Source of the DNA: Rhynchonema sp. JSB1_4
Lineage: Eukaryota; Nematoda; Chromadorea; Monhysterida; Xyalidae
Assembly: GCA_030248065.1 (NCBI GenBank)
Contig: JASAMV010006194.1
Coordinates: 62,001 to 126,000 of the forward strand
DNA: 64,000 bases
Reading direction: 5' to 3'
Positions 36,673 through 48,619 of this stretch are shown here, in pieces. The notes beneath the pieces are model-generated. The model was not told the origin of the DNA. It worked only from the letters and a program-made list of their open reading frames with translations, and made no database searches. Both the position numbers and the translations under genes were made by a program. Numbering within the stretch: the first letter of the stretch is position 1; every line of letters starts with the position of its first letter.

Positions 36673-39462
36673 AAATTCAACACACAGGGACATCCTGCTG
36701 TGTCCAGTGTGCAAGGTTCCTTTCCCGCTCACCATCAGCACATCGTTACACAATTGTGTTGAGGACTCGCGAAGACCAATGAGCCTTGAGGTTGGAATAA
36801 TGATCCGGCATTACGGTCTCATTGAATCAACTAAGGTATATTATAGGCGATATCAGATATCGTGCCGAACAACTTGACAATGATCGCCATGATTGACTGG
36901 CAACGAGAAAAGCAACAGCTATTGGAGAAGAAAGCAATTAAATTCAGGTTGTTTTGTACGATTCATCATTTAACAAAACAGACTGAAAGCACTACTAACT
37001 TCATGTGCCTCTCCTATTTAGTGTACCCGAGTCTTCAAACCCAAAACCATCCATCTCCGGAGAGGGACATTCTCAATGTGACTCGACGCTGAGGCGTAGT
37101 TACTCCGCACGACGACCGAAGACTCAAATGTCAAAACCGGAGGTCTGTTGTGAGCCAGTTAATCGATTTGAACCAAAGCCCAGATGAACGAAAAATAGCA
37201 AAACGACATTTTACTTCTCCTAGCCATCATTTGTGTGGCAACGTCGGCCGTCAATTGGTGCCACAGCGGGAAGACGTTCGCCAGCTGGTCTCGTCAATTC
37301 CAGTCAGCCGAATCCAAACTTAAGACCTGCCCGTCGAAGTGAGAGAAATTCAGCATTTTCAAACCGAAATATAATTGAGCAGGTCGCTGAGATTTGCAGC
37401 CAAAACACCAACTCTGCCACACGATCGTCGCTGCGTATACTGCGAGTGTGTTGCTGAGTGGTTATGCATGCCATGCTCCAGGTATTTGAGGGTGTTTTTT
37501 GTGCGTCGAGGCTATCTGAAACAAATTGTAATACAGTTTGTTGCGCAGATCAATGCTGTGTGACCTCTGTCTGCCGTTACATCTAGAACTGCCCGCTGAC
37601 CACAACGCCGTTCAAATACAGGCAACGGTGACCACATTGGAAGTGCCTGAATCACGAAGGAAGTCATCGAAAGAGAAGAACATTGTAAGCTTGTCAATTT
37701 ATGGTTCGACGCTTGCGTGTAAATGCGAGGTACAAACTCCATTTCCAGTCCAAAACGCCGCCAAATACATCTGCTGCCAACGACAAGAAACAGCCAAAAC
37801 AAGTCAAGCGTGTCGCTTCCAAAAACACCAAAGACACAAATGGTTCATCCACAAATGTGAGGAAGCATCAAAGATCGCCCGTTCGTAGTCCAAAACCGTC
37901 AAAATTACAAACTGGTCGAACTTCAACAACAGTACTTGACAAGAGTACTCTCTCACAGCCGAGTCGCAGCAAGTGGACGTCAGACTGGCGCACGGTGGTC
38001 GACGGAAAACGGGCGTTTGGCAATGGCATACCAGAAAAATTACAGGTATAAAGCCCATTTGTAACCCTCTCCATGACGTCAAACATATAACCCATTAAAC
38101 CTAGGCTCAAAGTCCGACAGCCGCTCTTGCCGAGAATCCAGTAATTTTGGCCAGTTTTGCGACGACCTCAACTCGAAACAATGTTGTGCTCCAGAAGTTC
38201 AATCTGGACCTTTCACTAGTAAGGCAGGTATGTATATGTGCACGTTTTAAAAATGGTCTATTTTAGTGTCAATGGTCAGTTTGAAGCTGGCAATAATGGA
38301 AATCTAAGGTCTTTCCAGATTGGGTTCGAAGGCGAACTGGTTGACTTTGTGCTTGATCACAGCCAGAAACGATTGTTGCTGTTGATTACGGACAACACCC
38401 GAAAAGGGAGACATTCATTGAATGGAAACAATCACTTAAGCACCGTTTGGCATCGTTTGACACTACATACCAAATGATTTTTATGTTCAGTTGCACCTGT
38501 GTTTTCACACTCTGTTTCAAGTCAACTTTTTCACAAAAGCTACATATTCTGAAGAATGTCTTCCTATTCGGGCACGGGTGTTTCCCTACAACTGCCGGAT
38601 TACTCAATCTGTTCGTATAGCAGCGATACGGGCAAATTATTGGAGACTTTGTTGGATAGAACTAATCAGCCGTTCAGTTTTGTTGCGTATGACGACGATA
38701 ACAAGGTTGGTTAACTCAGTTACGTAGTTCGCGCGTATGATGATGAGTGCCACACAGAGTCACACACACACACTTCGAAGGAGGTTGCAGATCGTTTACT
38801 TGGTCGAAAAAGTGAACAATCGAATTCGAGTGCAATATGTGAAAGAAGGCAAGGCGGAACACATTCCTATGAAACGAAATGGTGCGGTGGCAACAAATTT
38901 AACAACCTTGTTCGCAACATTGCTTGACAGGTTCGTTTTTAAGGCATCTGTTTGTCCAGTCGTCACGTGCGAGCAATGTTGGTGGATAGGGGAAGGCTGT
39001 TTGCGATGTTTCATGACAACGAACAGAAACTGGCCTGTTTGATGATCAGCAGTGCTAACACCAAGGTGAGTGCAGCAATCGATACCTAATGTTCATCACC
39101 AGCCTAAAGTGATCAAGTGGAAGGACTGAATATACAGGACGCTTATATATGGATCGATCTGCCGGTGACGATCAAAGCCCCGAACCACAACGGACTTGCA
39201 ATCGATGGCAATATAGCGTTTATAGCAAACACGAACACCGTTTTCATGTTGGACATAGGTCGGACCGTTATATGTTCAAATTTACCTGACCAAATTATGA
39301 CATAAATGGCATTTAGTAATTGCAGCTACTCCAACAGCGAGCATCGTCAGTCGAATCCCGTTTAGTGGAGCACATGTTTGTGGCTCAATACACGTGACCG
39401 CCAGATGCTTGTATGCTGTAGACTCACAGACTGGTGACATATTGGCGGTGGAAAAATGTTGA
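36673..39462 (+). pseudogene. NHL-type gene, copy 2, lacking exon 1
   Basis: All exons from exon 2 on are present at an offset of 4,441 nt from copy 1. The exon with the start codon and the first half of the RING domain is absent, because the duplicated unit begins within intron 1. No substitute start exon was found in 36110-36660. Splice sites are conserved. It carries the same frame breaks as copy 1. Unless transcription reaches it from copy 1 (read-through with exon skipping), it cannot make a complete RING, so I call it a 5'-truncated copy. Confidence 0.7.
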
Positions 39463-39575
39463 CGTTTATTACAAACGCTGTTTTATGAATGAGAACCAAC
39501 TCAACGCCTGTAAGTTAGGTCAGCTTTTCGCCCGCATGCACTTCAAATATTTTCGAGCCTGGATTTGCAGTTCAG

Positions 39576-40042
39576 GAGCCAGTTTCTATTCGGTGTAGAA
39601 ATTCTACCCGGGGTAGAATGTAAAATTCTACACTTCAGTTCAAATTTTCTACCCCTGCCCATAGTGAACCTGCATAATTCTACCCCCGTGAGTTTCTGTT
39701 CCAATATAAAATGTCCAAATTGACCCGGAAGTTGCTCAAAAGTGTAAAATATTTGTACCCACCGACTGACCTGGGTAGAACTGTTTCCCTTGGGTTTGCG
39801 CTGCCGCGGCATAATAGACCCACCCTGCCCGCCCAAAGTTCGGCATTCACATTTATACAAATGGCGAAACATTTTTGGGTGTGACTGTCGCCTCACGATT
39901 TTTACCCCTCTGGCCCCTTTTTGCAGTGGGATAGGGTGTAGAATTCTACACCGACGAATGGAAACTCAAATTCTACCCAAGTTTATAACACGTAAATTTC
40001 TACCCGGGGTAGAATTCTACACCGAATAGAAACTGGCTCCTG
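39576..40042. mobile_element. MITE inserted in unit 2 (absent from unit 1)
   Basis: The 467-bp element begins GAGCCAGTTTCTATTCGGTG and ends with the reverse complement GAATAGAAACTGGCTCCTG. Ends are over 40 nt long and contain the repeated word TAGAATTCTACC. Unit 1 keeps the empty site at 35101/35102 (TTCAG then GTGTGAG), so the insertion came after the unit 1/unit 2 split. No clear target duplication is left. Confidence 0.85.
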
Positions 40043-40307
40043 GTGTGAGATGTACGGCAGATAGGAAAAAACTGTGCCAAACAGCAAATTTGTCATACAA
40101 CTGGATATGAGAAGGAAAAAATGTTCAATAAAGAAAGTTTTAACTTCAAGATCACGTACAGTATTTGAATATTATGTACCATGTACCAATACGGTAACAT
40201 TGTGATCTGTGATGTGTAACATGCATAACGATAGTTAATGCTGCTAACGATGGTCAATGCTACGCTCACAGAGCGAAGAAGCACAACAATAAAATACTGA
40301 CACAATG

Positions 40308-41059
40308 TCACGGTTTCACTTTCTTTTTTATAAACAATGGATTCGGACTGGATTTGAGGTAATTCTCTATGGTGTACTCGGCAGCTTTACGCATCTTCGT
40401 TAAGTCTTTGGCACACTTCAAGAAGTACCTTTGCCCACGTTCCAACTTCTGTTCTGAAACGCAACAAGCGTTGTGAATATGTGAAAGAAATCTGACATGC
40501 ATGAAGCCATGACGCTGTGGCCAACCTTTCTTCAGGTTGCACAATGGTAAGCACTCATCGGCCACTCCTTCATTGCGACACGCATCTCTGTGGTCCAAGT
40601 TAAAATTGGCGCACCAAATGTATGGATACAGCGATGAGATATGACCAGAGTAGATTATTAGTTTGAGCTGAAAAAGTCCACCAAGCCTAAGTTGTTGTCA
40701 AATATGGTTGCCATCTCAACTTAAAAGCAAATCCAACAACCAAATAAACCAAAGCTGTAGCCCACCGTAGTTTGACTCAATCTGTTTTCGTCGTTTCCAT
40801 CACCCACAAAATTGCAATATCTGATAAATTGCTCAGGTATGTCAGGGGTGACTTTGCAGCAACGCTGGAAAGCATCGTCTGCTGATTTAGGTGGCAACAA
40901 AAATTTGACCTCGTCTGGAGAAAGCTGAAAATATTTCTATCTGCGGCGAAAGAACCTTATGCGCGCGAAGAAAGCTGACTAAAATTTGATTTTAAATATC
41001 TAACGAACCGATTGGCCAAATTTGATTACAGCTGCAATCACAAACGAAATCAGAAACAT
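40308..41059 (-). CDS. Secreted DB-module protein, copy 2
   Basis: All four exons of copy 1 are preserved with intact splice sites and phases: 41059-41009, 40924-40766, 40667-40526 and 40453-40308. The donor after exon 2 is GTGGGC instead of GTCGGC. The signal peptide and the cysteines of copy 1 are retained, and coding differences are few. This looks like a potentially functional recent paralogue, convergent to the truncated NHL copy 2. Confidence 0.75.
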
Positions 41060-41621
41060 CTTGAATATTGTGGTTGAAACAAATGTTCACACGGTTGAAC
41101 TGCATGACAGCCAGCCGTTTAGTAAACCTTGAAAGTATTTGGCTTGTTTGCGCACATGTGCAAAAATAAAATTAAAATCTGAACATGAGCATGAAAACTA
41201 GCTATATCGCACACCATGCGCTGCAAAAACCTGTGACATGGGGCGCTGCAAGTTACACTTTACATAAAACCCAAACTACTTTATCAATTCAAACGCTCGT
41301 GCACGTCTAAGGCACAGAAAGTTACCTTAGTGCTAGGTTGTGTGTTGTAGCAAGCGAAATAATAGTAAAATTACGACGAAAATTGCGTTATCGGAGTTTC
41401 GTTTGCGAAAGCAAGTACACGGACGAAACACAATGTTATTTGTCTTTCCAAACACATTCCACCGAGTTATAAGTAGCCGCAGCAGCAGCAGTATCAGCAG
41501 CCACGTCAGAATGTTTCATTATTTTGCCAGCTGCGAAATCGGGCTCGTGTTGGCGTAGTTTGCCTTTATACAACACAACACAGCGCATTAATGAGCATCA
41601 ATAGATGCCCATTATGATCAG

Positions 41622-44014
41622 AAATTCAACACACAGGGACATCCTGCTGTGTCCAGTGTGCAAGGTTCCTTTCCCGCTCACCATCAGCACATCGTTACAC
41701 AATTGTGTTGAGGACTCGCGAAGACCAATGAGCCTTGAGGTTGGAATAATGATCCGGCATTACGGTCTCATTGAATCAACTAAGGTATATTATAGGCGTA
41801 TCAATATAAAACAAGATGAGATACGCAACGAGAAAGCAAAGTAAGAGCTAACGTTTGTACAAATTAACAAAACAGACAAAGCATATAAATCCCTATAGTT
41901 CAACCCACCCTCTCCCATTCTCATGACTAGCTGAGGGAGATCAAATAACCGATTTGTGACAGTAATGAGAACCAAAGCAGATGAACGAAAAATAGATTTT
42001 ACTCTTGCAATTTTGTGACCCTATTGCAGCGGATTAGTCAGCCGAATCAAACTTAGCCTGCCCCGAAGTGAGAGAAATGCATTTTCAAACCGAAAATAAT
42101 GAGCAGGTCGTAGATTAGCCAACACCTTCCGATTCGATATATAACCATCAGGTATGAGGGTGTTTTTTGTGGAGCTATGAAACAATAATACATTTTCATC
42201 TTGTGACCTCTGTCTGTTACATCTAAACTGCCCGCTGACAAACGCCTTCAAAACAGGAATGGAAGTTGAATCAGAAGGAAGATCGAAAGAGAAGAACATT
42301 GTAAGCTTGTAATTTATGTTCGACGCTTGTGTAAAGAGGTACAAACTCCATTTCCAGTCCAAAAGCCCCAAATAATCGCCGACAAGAAACAGCCAAACAA
42401 GTAAGGGTCGCTCAAAAAACCAAGACACAAAGGTTATCCACAAGTAGGGCATCAGCTTGTAGCAACCGTCAAAACTGATCAACAACGACAAGAGTACTTT
42501 CACAGCCGAGTCGCAGCAAGTGGACGTCAGACTGGCGCACGGTGGTCGACGGAAAACGGGCGTTTGGCAATGGCATACCAGAAAAATTACAGGTATAAAG
42601 CCCATTTGTAACCCTCTCCATGACGTCAAACATATAACCCATTAAACCTAGGCTCAAAGTCCGACAGCCGCTCTTGCCGAGAATCCAGTAATTTTGGCCA
42701 ATTTTGCGACGACCTCAACTCGAAACAATGTTGTGCTCCAGAAGTTCAATCTGGACCTTTCACTAGTAAGGCAGGTATGTATATGTGCACGTTTTAAAAA
42801 TGGTCTATTTTAGTGTCAATGGTCAGTTTGAAGCTGGCAATAATGGAAATCTAAGGTCTTTCCAGATTGGGTTCGAAGGCGAACTGGTTGACTTTGTGCT
42901 TGATCACAGCCAGAAACGATTGTTGCTGTTGATTACGGACAACACCCGGAAAAGGGAGACATTCATTGAATGGAAACAATCACTTAAGCACCGTTTGGCA
43001 TCGTTTGACACTACATACCAAATGATTTTTATGTTCAGTTGCACCTGTGTTTTCACACTCTGTTTCAAGTCAACTTTTTCACAAAAGCTACATATTCTGA
43101 AGAATGTCTTCCTATTCGGGCACGGGTGTTTCCCTACAACTGCCGGATTACTCAATCTGTTCGTATAGCAGCGATACGGGCAAATTATTGGAGACTTTGT
43201 TGGATAGAACTAATCAGCCGTTCAGTTTTGTTGCGTATGACGACGATAACAAGGTTGGTTAACTCAGTTACGTAGTTCGCGCGTATGATGATGAGTGCCA
43301 CACAGAGTCACACACACACACTTCGAAGGAGGTTGCAGATCGTTTACTTGGTCGAAAAAGTGGAACAATCGAATTCGAGTGCAATATGTGAAGAGAAGGC
43401 AAGGCGGAACACATTCCTATGAAACGAAATGGTGCGGTGGCAACAAATTTAACAACCTTGTTCGCAACATTGCTTGACAGGTTCGTTTTTAAGGCATCTG
43501 TTTGTCCAGTCGTCACGTGCGAGCAATGTTGGTGGATAGGGGAAGGCTGTTTGCGATGTTTCATGACAACGAACAGAAACTGGCCTGTTTGATGATCAGC
43601 AGTGCTAACACCAAGGTGAGTGCAGCAATCGATACCTAATGTTCATCACCAGCCTAAAGTGATCAAGGTGGAAGGACTGAATATACAGGACGCTTATATA
43701 TGGATCGATCTGCCGGTGACGATCAAAGCCCCGAACCACAACGGACTTGCAATCGATGGCAATATAGCGTTTATAGCAAACACGAACACCGTTTTCATGT
43801 TGGACATAGGTCGGACCGTTATATGTTCAAATTTACCTGACCAAATTATGACATAAATGGCATTTAGTAATTGCAGCTACTCCAACAGCGAGCATCGTCA
43901 GTCGAATCCCGTTTAGTGGAGCACATGTTTGTGGCTCAATACACGTGACCGCCAGATGCTTGTATGCTGTAGACTCACAGACTGGTGACATATTGGCGGT
44001 GGGAAAAATGTTGA
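41622..44014 (+). pseudogene. NHL-type gene, copy 3, truncated and with many indels
   Basis: Exon 1 is absent as in copy 2. Exons corresponding to copy 1 exons 3-8 are broken by deletions between about 41800 and 42480. Later exons are well preserved. Two of them (about 42950 and 43666) are in frame where copies 1 and 2 lack one G. A third (43362-43500) carries two insertions that break it. The last exon has an extra G before its stop. It is not a working gene as shown. Confidence 0.7.
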
Positions 44015-44127
44015 CGTTTATTACAAACGCTGTTTTATGAATGAGAACCAACTCAACGCCTGTAAGTTAGGTCAGCTTTTCGCCCGCATGCACTTCAAAT
44101 ATTTTCGAGCCTGGATTTGCAGTTCAG

Positions 44128-44589
44128 GAGCCAGTTTCTATTCGGTGTAGAAATTCTACCCGGGGTAGAATGTAAAATTCTACACTTCAGTTCAAATTTT
44201 CTACCCCTGCCCATAGTGAACCTGCATAATTCTACCCCCGTGAGTTTCTGTTCCAATATAAAATGTCCAAATTGACCCGGAAGTTGCTCAAAAGTGTAAA
44301 ATATTTGTACCCACCGACTACCTGGGTAGAACTGTTTCCCTTGGGTTTGCGCTGCCGCGCATAATAGACCCACCCTGCCCGCCCAAAGTTCGGCATTCAC
44401 ATTTATACAAATGGCGAAACATTTTTGGGTGTGACTGTCGCCTCACGATTTTTACCCCTCTGGCCCCTTTTTGCAGTGGGATAGGGTGTAGAATTCTACA
44501 CCACGAATGAAACTCAAATTCTACCCAAGTTTATAACACGTAAATTTCTACCCGGGTAGAATTCTACACCGAATAGAAACTGGCTCCTG
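44128..44589. mobile_element. MITE copy in unit 3, orthologous to 39576-40042
   Basis: Same position and same ends as in unit 2, with a few single-base losses. Shared position means it was copied with the duplication rather than inserted again. Confidence 0.85.
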
Positions 44590-44854
44590 GTGTGAGATGT
44601 ACGGCAGATAGGAAAAAACTGTGCCAAACAGCAAATTTGTCATACAACTGGATATGAGAAGGAAAAAATGTTCAATAAAGAAAGTTTTAACTTCAAGATC
44701 ACGTACAGTATTTGAATATTATGTACCATGTACCAATACGGTAACATTGTGATCTGTGATGTGTAACATGCATAACGATAGTTAATGCTGCTAACGATGG
44801 TCAATGCTACGCTCACAGAGCGAAGAAGCACAACAATAAAATACTGACACAATG

Positions 44855-45210
44855 TCACGGTTTCACTTTCTTTTTTATAAACAATGGATTCGGACTGATT
44901 TAGGTAATTCTCTATGGTGTACTCGGCAGCTTTACGCATCTTCGTTAAGTCTTTGGCACACTTAAGAAGTACCTTTGCCCACGTTCCAACTTCTGTTCTG
45001 AAACCAACAAGCGTTTGAATATGTAAGAAATTACATGCATGAAGCCATACGCTGTGCCAACCTTTCTTCAGGTTGCACAATGGTAAGCACTCATCGGCCA
45101 CTCCTTCATTGCGACACCATCTCTGTGGTCCAAGTTAAAATTGGCGCACCAAATGTATGGATACAGCGATGAGATATGACCAGAGTAATTATTAGTTTAG
45201 CTGAAAAAGT
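44855..45210 (-). pseudogene. DB-module gene, copy 3, 5'-truncated
   Basis: Only the last two exons remain, with several one- or two-base losses that break the frame. The duplication ends before exons 1-2, so the signal peptide and first cysteine pair are missing. Confidence 0.7.
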
Positions 45211-45284
45211 CCACCAAGCCTAAGTTGTTGTCAAATATGTTGGCAGTAGCAGTCAGAAATTTGCGACTGCCCATTCGGTCAGCT

Positions 45285-47630
45285 CTTTAACTGAGCAAGG
45301 ACAGTAGACGGCAGGTACCGGTCAATGGACACAGCTGAGCAGGCAATCACTGCAAGCAATCACTGCCTTGCTGGACACTTCTGGTAGTAGTGACTTCTCC
45401 GGATTTTGACTTCTACTTCCCGGAAGTCAGAAGTATAAATCGACCTTAAGAATGCTTGATATAAAATTTTACATCGTTCTCAAGTATCAAACAGTTTTTG
45501 TGGAACAGAATGCATGATATAAAAATTTTGGCTTTCAGTTAAAAGCGAAATAATGAAGTAAAAGTAAAAAATAGTGGAGAGCGAGAGTGAAACCAGAACG
45601 TTCGTATACATTGCCAAACTCTTTAGACCTTTATTTGCTTGACGGTTAAGCTTTCCAGAAAACAATGGCCACCAAATACAAACAACACACACACACATTA
45701 TTTTGTCGTTTGAAAAAGTGACTTACAACAATTCCTGTATTTCCGTAAAAATATAAATTAAAACCAGCTACATTAGTTTACATAGTGTCAAAACATGTAT
45801 GGTTACACTAATGCACATTATGTAAAAGTATGTATGTACGTTGTAACAGAACATTGTGAATACAGTGAACATTCGATATAACGAATTTCGATAAAAAAAT
45901 TTTTTGTGACTTTCAAGCAGCAGTTCTTGACCAAATACTGCTGATGTAAATGCAAACACAAATTAGAGACATTGCAACGCAAAATAACACAGTGCCAAAG
46001 TTGGAACAGAATCAGACAACGAGACAATACAAACAGTGTCAACGAAAAGGATCACATCGCAACATAAAAACGGACATCCAGAATAGCTGCATCATGAACA
46101 CTTTGCCAAATGGTGTGGTGCAGATGGACACTGCAACCTAAAAATTGGAAGATTTGTTAGTCCGGCTCAAGGTAGGCATTCTGGGTTTGGTTTTATTCAA
46201 ACCAGAAATGCTTTTTTGACCAAGAAATTTTTATATTGCCGATTTCCGTATTCCTGATCTAAATGTCGGAAAAAAATTCAGCAGTGGCTGAAGTGAATGG
46301 GAAGAGTAGGTGACAATTAAAGCACTTAAAGCACTTAAGGAGTGTGCGTGGCAACGTGGCATCGCCGTTGACCTGGAAAAAATCCAGGTCGTTCTTTACC
46401 AAGAAACAGCAGCTTTTTGACCAAGAATGCTCGCTACAAAGCTTTATATTTGGTAGGTATTTTGGATCTAATTGTCGAGCAAAGATTTAGCAGTGGCTGA
46501 GGTGAATGGGAAGGGTAGGTGACAAATAAGACACTTCGAGGGCATCGCGCAGCGATGCCCGAGGAGTGTGCGTGGCAATGTGGCTTCGCCCTTGAACTGG
46601 GAGAAACTAGGAAAAAAGAGCCTAAACAGGCTTACGGAATTATGCAACATCCGTAACTAAACCTAGCCTAGACTTCTGACGGTACAAATGGAAGAAACAA
46701 GTCTAACCTTATACTTATGACGGTACAATGGGGAGAAACAAGGATTATCGAGCAACAGTTATGCGGTCCGACCACGTGATGTAGAAAAAATGGCGTTGCA
46801 TAGTTCCGGCGCCCGCTCGGGGGAGGCGTAAATGCATAGTGCCGTGTTACATTGGGGGTTAGTCAAACTTCGTACAACAGCGCAGAACACTTGTGTGCAC
46901 TTGCACTTACATTTGTGCTTGTCTGTTACCTGATGGAAAACTATGATATGATATGAAAGTGAAAAGAGGAAAGTGTCAACAAGGGTTGCCTTGTGAAACC
47001 GTGTGTTCAACCCAACGCTAGGCCGTGTGTGTTATTTAATAGCCAGGGATTTTGTGCTTTTGTTGTATGGTCTGACAAGCCGCATCTTATTCATACGAAC
47101 TAATTAGCTTGTCCAAAAAGACAAAAGCCAACTGATGATTATTAGCGAGTTGAACAAATCGATTCCGTGAAGTTGCATAAGAATCGGGATAACAAGACCT
47201 AATATACAATGCATAGTAAATGTGATAATGGGTGCTGTTGTGGGATTGTGTGGCGGGTGAAATCGTACAGCACTTGTTTCTCACACTGACTAATGATAAG
47301 AAGTATAAAATGAAAGGCGTGTAATTGCGCTCGAAGATTGTGTTCTGTTACTGAAAAAAAATGCTACTGAAAGAAATGGTGAAAACAAATGGGCAAAAAC
47401 GGATGGGTGCCGAACACCGAGCGGGCGCCGGAACTATGCAACGCCATTTTTTCTACATCACGTGGTCGGACCGCATAACTGTTGCTCGATAATCCTTGTT
47501 TCTCCCCATTGTACCGTCATAAGTATAAGGTTAGACTTGTTTCTTCCATTTGTACCGTCAGAAGTCTAGGCTAGGTTTAGTTACGGATGTTGCATAATTC
47601 CGTAAGCCTGTTTAGGCTCTTTTTTCCTAG
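45285..47630. repeat. 2.35-kb dispersed repeat, copy B
   Basis: Second copy of 15184-17570 in the same orientation, about 97 percent identical by eye. It lies 46 nt after the end of duplication unit 3. Its right end again coincides with the end of the right foldback arm. Flanks differ from copy A on both sides, and no obvious target duplication is visible. Confidence 0.85.
46607..47630. mobile_element. Foldback transposon-like unit with 214-bp inverted repeats (copy B)
   Basis: Arms 46607-46820 and 47417-47630 are reverse complements over 214 nt. Where copy B differs from copy A inside an arm (for example TGGCGTTG against TGGCCTTG, and ACCTTATAC against ACCGTATAC), the other arm carries the matching change. 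That points to arm-to-arm conversion. Confidence 0.85.
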
Positions 47631-47719
47631 TTATTTTGCAATATGCAATCAGGTATGCACCGCTGTGCGCTACTGAGAAAAGCGTGTGCGGCCACAGAGA
47701 TTCTGGAATTTACTTTCAG

Positions 47720-48192
47720 GTACACCGCTGACCAAGAACTTCATCAAAAAATGGCATTGTGTAAAAGAAGCAGGCAAGCTTCGACTCGCGTTACTCGACT
47801 CTTTCGCCGATCCAAATTTTGACATGAACAGCGATGGAAATAGTGAGCCATTATGACATGCATCACTTTTCTTGCCATTAAAAAGATATGCATACGTTGT
47901 AAAACATCAGGATCGTTATAACCAGGCAATGAACAAATTTCAGACTTTATTTACAGTTGAATACCGCGCCGACGACGACGATTCGTGGGAAGTAATCACA
48001 CCGAGACCAAGTCCGACAACGACCAGCCTGTACCAGAAATTAATGGTGGCCGACTGGACAGTGAACACAGACACAACAACTGTCGATAGCAACACAGTTA
48101 GCACGACACGAAAGAGGAGAACAACAACCGAAATGAGGCTCCCAACATCGAGGAGTCCCATCAGAGTGGCAATTGAGCAACTGTTTGGTTGA
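47720..48192 (+). CDS. 3' end of an unrecognised gene
   Basis: Two exons join in phase: 47720-47842 and 47957-48192 (GTGAGC donor, TTTACAG acceptor). They read like real protein: KLRLALLDSFADPNFDMNSD, then EYRADDDDSWEVITPRPSP, and end IRVAIEQLFG. The DMNSDGN stretch recalls an EF-hand loop but is too short to claim. The tail is Thr-rich. Upstream exons are not visible, because the 2.35-kb repeat and duplication unit 3 lie immediately before it. The gene may have been cut by those events or may have a long 5' intron. Confidence 0.5.
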
Positions 48193-48619
48193 ATGTATGC
48201 TGTTCACTGTATTGTAACCTTTTACACCATTAAAGGTTTGCTGACCCATAGACAGTATGTATGTTTCGTGAGAGCAGTGTTTGCTACAACTACATTCTTT
48301 GCGATAAACGTGCACCAGTAAATGTTTGCTCATATACGGCTGGCCTGGGTGCGGCCTGCGGCGACCAAAGCTCTGATCATTATTCCCTTATCAGAAGAAA
48401 GCACTTGATGCGCCGGAAATGTTACTTCACAACTAAAAAGCAAACAAAAAATTGTAAACTTATTTGCTTATGGTCGTAAAATTAAATGTGAGAGCACCCA
48501 TGAACAAGATAAGAGCATTGCTGTTGTGTTGGCACAATGAAGATTCCTAACGCAGTCGTGCTTGCCTACACATGAGAAACGATCGCATAGAACGGGTCTG
48601 CTCCCATCCACATACCAGA

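Larger units (their letters stand above)
36545..41493. repeat. Tandem segmental duplication, unit 2 (4,949 bp)
   Basis: Runs from TCAGCAGCCACGTCAG at 36545 to the same words at 41494. It is very close to unit 1 and differs mainly by the MITE insertion at 39576-40042. Its left junction joins a CAGCAGCAGCAG run to the interior of the 31988-type MITE. Confidence 0.9.
41494..45238. repeat. Tandem segmental duplication, unit 3 (partial, 3,745 bp, indel-rich)
   Basis: Matches unit 2, including its MITE, but stops at about 45238 inside the DB-gene intron. Two zones, about 41800-42500 and 44880-45230, have lost many single bases or short blocks, while the rest is nearly identical to unit 2. Such clustered one-base losses suggest poorly polished sequence in part. 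Confidence 0.85.
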
